From: Cytobacillus oceanisediminis
Lineage (GTDB): Bacteria > Bacillota > Bacilli > Bacillales > Cytobacillaceae
Direction: 5' to 3'
NCBI RefSeq assembly: GCF_004366035.1
Contig: NZ_SOEE01000003.1
Coordinates: forward strand, 248,001-312,000
DNA length: 64,000 bases
A program made the position numbers and the translations under genes. The notes under the pieces were generated by a model. That model was not told the DNA's origin, ran no database searches, and saw only the letters and a program-made list of their open reading frames with translations. Position 1 is the first letter of the stretch, and each line of letters starts with the position of its first letter. This document shows, in pieces, positions 62,883 through 64,000 of this stretch.

Positions 62883-63085
62883 ATGAAATGAATAACCTTG
62901 TAAACCTGAGAAGTGGTGATCTAGCATGCGCAGCTAGTCCAGAACCATACTGTGAAGAATATTTGAAGGATTCTAAAGTAGTTATTAATGCTCATTTTAC
63001 CAAGTAAAGCGAACTGTTTGTCCATTCAGTACGTTTCCATTTATAACAGGCGTTAGCCTGAAAAAATAGATGGAGGTTTTCTTGA

Positions 63086-63880
63086 ATGAAAAAGTTTCCT
63101 ATTCTGATGGTATGTCTATTTTTTTTGGCAGGTGCAGCGGGTTTCACAGCATATTCGAATTCTGGAGAGCAGGCAAATTCTTCAGTTGAAGCCTCACAGG
63201 CAGAAGCTGTTCAAGTTTATGGTCCAGGAGGTCCTTTGGGCCCGATAAAGGAGGCTGCAGAAAAGTTTTCAGTGGAAACAGGAATCAGGGTGAACGTTAC
63301 TGCTGGACCTGAATCCAATTGGATTCAGCAGGCAAAGGAGAATGCGGACATCATTTATGGCGGTTCAGAGTATATGATGCAAAACTTTGTGTTTAACCAT
63401 CCTGGAATGATAGACGAAAAATCACGAACAGAACTGTATCCTCGTGCTGCTGGTATTCTGGTGAGAAAAGGAAACCCCCAAAAAATAGAGTCGCTTGAGG
63501 ATTTAGCAAAGCCAGGAGTTAATATAGTGGATGTTAACGGTGCTGGCCAGCTTGGCCTTTGGGAAGACCTGGCAGGAAGTAAGGGGCTGATCGCTGGTTT
63601 AAATCAAAACATTGATATTTCAGTCAAAACCAGTGCTGAAGCCATTGATCTTTGGAAAACAAATTCAAAGCTGGATGCATGGATCACATATGAGTCCTGG
63701 CATTATCGCTTAAGAGATGAAACGGAATTAATTGAATTGCCTGATGAGGAAAAGATATACAGAGGAACACCCATTGCTATTGTCAAAGCGTCGCAGAATA
63801 AAAAAGAGGCAAAAAAATTTATAAAATATCTGCAAACTGAATCATCCCATAAGATTTTCCAAAAATGGGGATGGAAGTAG
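63086..63880 (+). CDS. AcfC-like anion-binding protein
   Basis: A 264-residue exported binding protein of the AcfC type (related to sulfate- and molybdate-binding proteins). The N-terminal signal (ILMVCLFFLAGAAGFTAY) has no clear lipobox cysteine. The mature protein begins with VQVYGPGGPLGPIKEAAEKF and contains VTAGPESNWIQQAKENADII and GGSEYMMQNFVF. It ends KIFQKWGWK, the family terminus. AGGAGG-like GGAGG precedes the ATG. It probably captures an oxyanion or sulfonate for an ABC transporter encoded next. Confidence 0.85.
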   Translation: MKKFPILMVCLFFLAGAAGFTAYSNSGEQANSSVEASQAEAVQVYGPGGPLGPIKEAAEKFSVETGIRVNVTAGPESNWIQQAKENADIIYGGSEYMMQNFVFNHPGMIDEKSRTELYPRAAGILVRKGNPQKIESLEDLAKPGVNIVDVNGAGQLGLWEDLAGSKGLIAGLNQNIDISVKTSAEAIDLWKTNSKLDAWITYESWHYRLRDETELIELPDEEKIYRGTPIAIVKASQNKKEAKKFIKYLQTESSHKIFQKWGWK

Positions 63881-64000
63881 GATGCGAATCTTCAATTAAA
63901 GATGACTATATTTTTATCGAAAAACAACAGTCTGTGACTTCTTATCCAGTTTGAGGATTCAAAGTAGAGGGAATGAAATGGGCGAGGAGGGTTCAAGTGA
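63881..64000 (+). other. Region after the binding protein; start of a further gene at the edge
   Basis: GAGGAGG at 63984-63990 precedes a GTG at 63997, the last four bases of the window, so a coding region probably continues beyond it. It would be expected to be an ABC permease or ATPase if the binding protein belongs to a transporter. Nothing else is recognised in these 120 bases. Confidence 0.35.

Noticed and set aside
63001..63070. Hairpin CAGGC-GTTA-GCCTG as terminator
   Set aside because: It is followed by A rather than T on the plus strand and lies just before the binding protein gene.

Overview
The window looks like a chromosomal segment of a low-GC, spore-forming member of the Bacillaceae, of the Bacillus/Cytobacillus kind. 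The evidence is a GerA-type germinant receptor operon, a YhbD/bactofilin pair, CatR/CatDE-like genes, PurBox-like and cre-like operators, strong AGGAGG ribosome binding sites, frequent GTG/TTG starts, and U-tailed intrinsic terminators after most units. I see no rRNA, tRNA, CRISPR array, transposase or integrated phage. The species cannot be fixed from this sequence alone.

Layout. 0-6.5 kb: an acetyltransferase, a YhbD-like regulator with a bactofilin, and a gerA-gerC-gerB operon. 6.7-8.1 kb: a ZTP (pfl) riboswitch with its own terminator in front of a phosphoglycerate dehydrogenase. 8.3-12 kb: a sigma factor paired with a ClpP paralogue, and a GntR repressor divergent from brnQ. 12-13.2 kb: a nucleosidase-family lipoprotein behind a PurBox pair, a promoter, a guanine riboswitch and a terminator. 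13.5-15.9 kb: an HxlR regulator divergent from a catD-catE-flavin reductase operon. 16-36 kb: ordinary housekeeping and accessory genes (ZIP, MOSC, Nudix, MFS, LacI, KAS III, VWA lipoprotein, RpiR with a 6-phospho-beta-glucosidase), several small proteins and at least two decayed loci. 36.5-40.2 kb: a single 1231-residue protein joining an extracellular GH18-like domain, a polysaccharide deacetylase and a processive GT2 synthase. 40.4-47.1 kb: TetR with a short-chain dehydrogenase, a decayed amine oxidase, a prolyl-4-hydroxylase homologue, YitT, an Hpr-like MarR operon and a nucleoside deaminase.

47.3-64 kb is the most coherent metabolic region. A GntR/UTRA regulator is followed by alanine dehydrogenase, taurine:pyruvate aminotransferase and sulfoacetaldehyde acetyltransferase. 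Together these convert taurine to ammonia, acetyl phosphate and sulfite. A sodium:solute symporter, an amidohydrolase and an amino-acid permease follow on the same strand. Then come a YeiH-family exporter with a LysR regulator (candidate sulfite export), an EamA exporter divergent from a MocR regulator, and an AcfC-like anion-binding protein at the window edge. No TauABC transporter, TSUP-type sulfite exporter or phosphotransacetylase gene is present, so uptake and sulfite disposal appear to use non-classical parts.

Two dispersed repeat families occupy intergenic gaps. One is a roughly 52-53 bp unit carrying a tccgaag core, at about 13.2, 25.5 and 57.9 kb. The other is a 20-bp tandem repeat at 52.8 kb. 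Many starts were placed from ribosome binding site spacing and lie downstream of the longest possible open frame.
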